A stretch of DNA of 64,000 nt from Dasypus novemcinctus (Eukaryota; Chordata; Mammalia; Cingulata; Dasypodidae): positions 62,574,544-62,638,543 of the forward strand of contig NC_080675.1 in assembly GCF_030445035.2 (NCBI RefSeq), read 5' to 3'. This document shows, piece after piece, positions 60,414 through 64,000 of this stretch. Position numbers and translations under genes: made by a program. Numbering within the stretch: position 1 is the first letter of the stretch; each line of letters begins with the position of its first letter. The notes under the pieces were generated by a model. It searched no databases. It had not been told where the DNA came from and saw nothing but the letters and a program-made list of their open reading frames with translations.

Positions 60414-60880
60414 TTTTTAAAGATTTTAAAAAATTTATTTATCTCCCCTTTCCATCCCCCTCCCCTCCCCTCTCCCCTCCCCTTCCCCTTCCCTTTCCCC
60501 CTCCCCGCTTCTCCCCCAGTTTGCTCTCTGTATCCATTTGCTGCGTGTTCTTCTGTGACTGCTTCTATCCTTATGAGCAGCACTGGGAATCTATATTTCT
60601 TTTTGTTGTGTCATCTTGCTGTGTCAGCTCTCTGTGTGTGCAGCGCCATTCTTGGGCAGGGTGCACTTTCTTTAGTGCTGGGCAGCTCTCCTTACGGGGT
60701 GCACTCCTTGCGCGTGGGGCCCCCCTACGCGGGGACACTGCTGCATGGCACGGCACCCCTTGTGCGCATCAGCACTGCGCATGGGCCAGCTCCACACGGG
60801 CCAAGGAGGCCCTGGGTTTGAACTGCGGACCTCCCATGTGGTAGGCGGACGCCCTATTCATTGGGCCAAGTCCGCTTCCC
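60414..60880 (-). mobile_element. DAS-III SINE with an expanded (CCCCT)n tract
   Basis: A normal DAS-III body, but the pyrimidine tract before the tail (60440-60515) is expanded as CCCCTCCCCT..CCTTTCCCC. Confidence 0.88.
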
Positions 60881-61022
60881 TTCCCTGTCTTTTAGAGTCT
60901 TAAAATTATTGAGATCAGAAGTGACAAGCTTAATTTAGATGGGCCTATTATCATTTAATGCCTTGAACTTAAAGTCATTTGGTCAATTAAAAATAATTAA
61001 AGGAAGTCAGGACCAGTTTTTT

Positions 61023-61395
61023 TTGTTTTTTTTAAAGATTTATTTATTTATTTAATTTCCCCCCCTCCCCTGGTTGTCTGTTCTTGGTGTCTATTTGTTG
61101 CGTCTTGTTTCTTTGTCCGCTTCTGTTGTTGTCAGCGGCACGGGAAGTGTGGGTGGCGCCATTCCTGGGCAGGCTGCACTTTCTTTTCACGCTGGGCGGC
61201 TCTCCTTAGGGGCACACTCCTTGCGCGTGGGGCTCCCCCACGCGGGGGACACCCTTGCGTGGCACGGCTCTCCTTGCGCGCATCAGCACTGCGCCTGGGC
61301 CAGCTCCACACGGGTCAAGGAGGCCCGGGGTTTGAACCGCGGACCTCCCATATGGTAGACGGACGCCCTAACCACTGGGCCAAAGTCCGTTTCCC
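61023..61395 (-). mobile_element. DAS-III SINE
   Basis: Duplication AGGACCAGTTTTTTTT at 61010 and 61396. Very close to the 17594-17961 copy, including the shared short GGAAGTGTGGGTGG(C) segment, so probably of the same young subfamily. Confidence 0.93.
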
Positions 61396-63058
61396 AGGAC
61401 CAGTTTTTTTTTTACTAGAAATCCTTTTGTTAAATTCAGCCTGTAGTGTGTGTCAATGGTGACCACTCCCTTGGGCTGATTCCAGGCTGGACCTTCTGAC
61501 TGCTGTCATGAAATGCTGGCTACTCTCCTCGCCCTTCCACCTTTCCCATCCCCACTGATCCTATTAGCTCCCTTAACCCTTGGGCACTTTCTGTCTGTTT
61601 AGAAAGAGATCCCTGCCTGCCTGCATACCATCTGGTTGCCTTCTGAGCAACTGCCCTTTCCTCAGGTCCTCCCATTTCTCTGTGGGTGAATTCTCCTGTC
61701 TAGTGCCTCTGATGTCATTGGTCAGCTCACTCTATCCAGCAGGTTTCCATTCGGGTGTTCCATAGCAAAACCTTTATTAATTCAGATAACCCTGAAATAT
61801 TAACACAATAGTATTTACTAATAGGAAAAAGGCAAGAATTTCCATCAACAGAAAAGAATACTGTGACTAGAGCTGCTGAGGTCTAGAAGGGAAGAAGAGT
61901 GCAGAAGTATCTGGAGAAGTGAGAGAGAGACTCTAGGATTAAGAGCAAAATCATGCTTTGTATCTGCTTGTATACTACAATGGTTCTGGGGCCTGAGTAA
62001 TGCAGGATCCCATTATTCTTTCTTAACATGTTTTAGCATGGGTTCATATTCTGGAGCTGACCTTGTAACTTTTTATCTTGTATAATCTGGGTTTCCAAAT
62101 GAGATCATTATAGATATGATTATGGTGTTAGATGTTGCAGCAATGAAAGAATGTCTTTATTTAATAAAATTGTGAGAGCGTAAGTACCAGTAGCCTCACG
62201 CACATTGTACAACCCAATAATAATTATACTGATCATGTAAACAGCTCCCCTGTGTAGACCAGCCGAGCCTTCATTGCCAAACATCAACCATTAACAGCAG
62301 GAGCTAGAAAAATCAATAAGCCTCTACCCAGGGTACAAAATATATGTGGGTTACTAAAACCTCTAACACTTGCCTATAAAGAGTAATATCTCATGATACT
62401 AATGTGAAAGGAGCTTTTTTAAAATTTCTTAAATAATAAAAAAGCACATATCCAGTTGACAGAGTGATAAACATTCACGGCAACACAGACAGATCAATAA
62501 AAGCACAAAATTAGAAATGAGCCTGTTTCTTGGCAATCTAGTAGTTGAATTTCATGGACTGAGCCTGATATACTTTGCATTCTCTTTCCATATACCCACA
62601 AATCCCATTTCATGATGTACACTTATGCATCTGTTCTTCCTCTGATGGTAATTAACTCCTATTACCATTCATGAAGGTTAAGTGTGGACATCTAGCACAG
62701 ATGAGGTATCCAGGCAATCACAGAAGGAAAGGGTTTGTGACAGTGAATTCATGTTCGGAACTGCAGCCAAAAGATAGAGCTGGCCCACTCAAATAGCAAT
62801 GATATGCTTGAGAGATCTAAGGGATGTTGACCCAGTATGTGAAGGATACAGAAGCCAAACTTTACTATTGTACAATTTTGTCTTATACCAGTCCTGCCAA
62901 ATATCATAGCTTTTGAAATTCTGAACAGTCCATTGCCCAGGGTGGTTTAGGTTTTGATGTTCAGTCCGAACTGATGGGGAAAAGGCATCTTTCCTATGAC
63001 CGACTGAAACTGAACCATCCTTCTCCTTAGGCCCTTTATTTTGGGGTGTTGCTTTTCT
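61396..63058. other. No feature seen
   Basis: Unique-looking sequence with no coding exon, RNA gene or datable repeat I can support. Confidence 0.4.
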
Positions 63059-63461
63059 TTTTTTAAAGATTTATTTTTTATTTATCTCTCCCCTTCCCTC
63101 CATCCCCCAGTTGTCTGCTCACTGTGTCCATTTGCTGTGTGTTCTGTGTCCGTTTGTATTCTTGTCAGTGGCACTGGGAATATGCGTCTCATTTTTGTTG
63201 CGTCATTTTGCTGCGTCCGCTCCCGTGTGTGCAGCGCCACTCCTGGGCAGGCTGAGCTTTTCTCGTGTGGGGCGGCCCTCCTTTTGGGGCGATCCTCGTG
63301 CATGGGGCTCCCCTACGCAGGGGACACCCCTGCATGGCATGGCACTCCTTGCGTGCATCAGCACTGCATGTGGGCCAGCTTCACATGGGTCAGGAGGCCT
63401 TGGGTTTGAACCCTGGACCTCCCATGTGGTAGGCAGACGCTCTATCAGGTGAGCCAAATCC
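63059..63461 (-). mobile_element. DAS-III SINE
   Basis: Duplication (T/C)TGGG(G/A)TGTTGCTTTTC at 63041-63057 and 63461-63477. Confidence 0.92.
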
Positions 63462-63659
63462 TGGGATGTTGCTTTTCAATGCTTATATTCCTCTATTTTC
63501 TGGTTTTAATCATTCCATGTCAGGGCAGAAGACATTAACAGTCCTTGGAAAGAATACTACTGTTATGTATTTGAATTGTTATTTTTTAGATACTGCTTTG
63601 GAAAGATGTCTTCAGATTTGAAAATTTTATAGTACCAGGATTTTACTTTTGTTCAGTTT

Positions 63660-63870
63660 TTATAGAGCAGTTTCATATACATTTTCTCCATGGATCTTCA
63701 CAACTGTCTTGCCAGACAAGCAGATCAAGTGTTGTACATGTTTTATAGATCAGAAAACGGAGGTTGGTAGAGATTAGGGACCTACTCAAAGACACAACTA
63801 ATAAGTTGTGCAGTCATAATTTGATTGCTGGACTCCAAAGCCAAGGCTTTATCCACTTTGCCAAGTTTTT
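63660..63870 (+). repeat. MIR
   Basis: TTCTCCATGGATCTTCACAA, TTTATAGATCAGAAAACGGAGG and GACTCCAAAGCCAAGGCTTT follow the MIR core. The rest, to 64000, holds no feature. Confidence 0.75.
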
Positions 63871-64000
63871 CTTGCTATTTACCGCACTTTTTTTTGTTTT
63901 TCATTTTTTTGTAATCTCCTTAAAGACAATTTCCTTTAAAGTTTCTTTCATGGTCATGCGTCTTCATTATCTGATCCCTTATCATTCTAGCTTTTTTATT

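Noticed and set aside
60436..60516. Regulatory pyrimidine tract or CRISPR-like repeats
   Set aside because: An expanded simple repeat in a SINE; no spaced direct repeats anywhere in the window and the DNA is mammalian.

Overview
The window is mammalian nuclear DNA, most likely from an armadillo (Xenarthra, Dasypus or a close relative). The main reason is a large set of tRNA-derived SINEs that match the armadillo DAS-III family (head GGGAAGCGGACTTGGCCCAG, A/T-rich tail with AATAAATCTTTAAA). They occur together with a lineage-specific L1 that has a long, shared 3' UTR. Mammal-wide MIR, L2 and MaLR relics fill much of the rest.

Three host genes can be read directly. LRR1 lies on the minus strand (14571-24261, four coding exons, 424 residues) and encodes the leucine-rich-repeat substrate receptor of a CUL2 ubiquitin ligase. 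RPS29 lies on the plus strand (41170-42516, three coding exons, 56 residues). A full-length 7SL RNA gene lies on the minus strand (40641-40940), about 200 bp from the RPS29 start and transcribed away from it. The LRR1 / 7SL / RPS29 group agrees with what I know of human 14q21.3, where the same genes are neighbours. LRR1 has a CpG-rich promoter, and 7SL and RPS29 share a second one.

Layout. 1-13.2 kb: an older L1 split by a nearly intact 8.9-kb L1 (1088-9987) with tandem promoter monomers, an open ORF1 and an ORF2 broken by one frameshift. 13.2-24.3 kb: SINEs and LRR1, whose introns hold L2, MIR, a hAT-like MITE and a retroposed 3' end. 24.3-35 kb: SINEs, LTR relics and an internally deleted L1. 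35.4-37.8 kb: a processed retrocopy of ESRP1 with a 17-bp target duplication and poly(A) tail, keeping an open reading frame for only the N-terminal domain. 39.4 kb: an unexplained exon-like segment. 40.6-42.6 kb: 7SL and RPS29. 42.6-64 kb: no gene seen. This last part is dominated by an old antisense L1 (46.6-57.9 kb) riddled with SINEs and L1 3'-UTR copies, then another 5'-truncated L1, an MLT1-like LTR and more SINEs.

The items most worth following up are the truncated ESRP1 retrocopy with an open frame, the exon-like segment at 39379-39515, the 7SL-RPS29 divergent promoter, and the L1 with tandem 5' monomers. Gene names rest on recognising protein and RNA families from memory; no database search was possible. 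Repeat boundaries are exact where a target-site duplication is given and approximate elsewhere.
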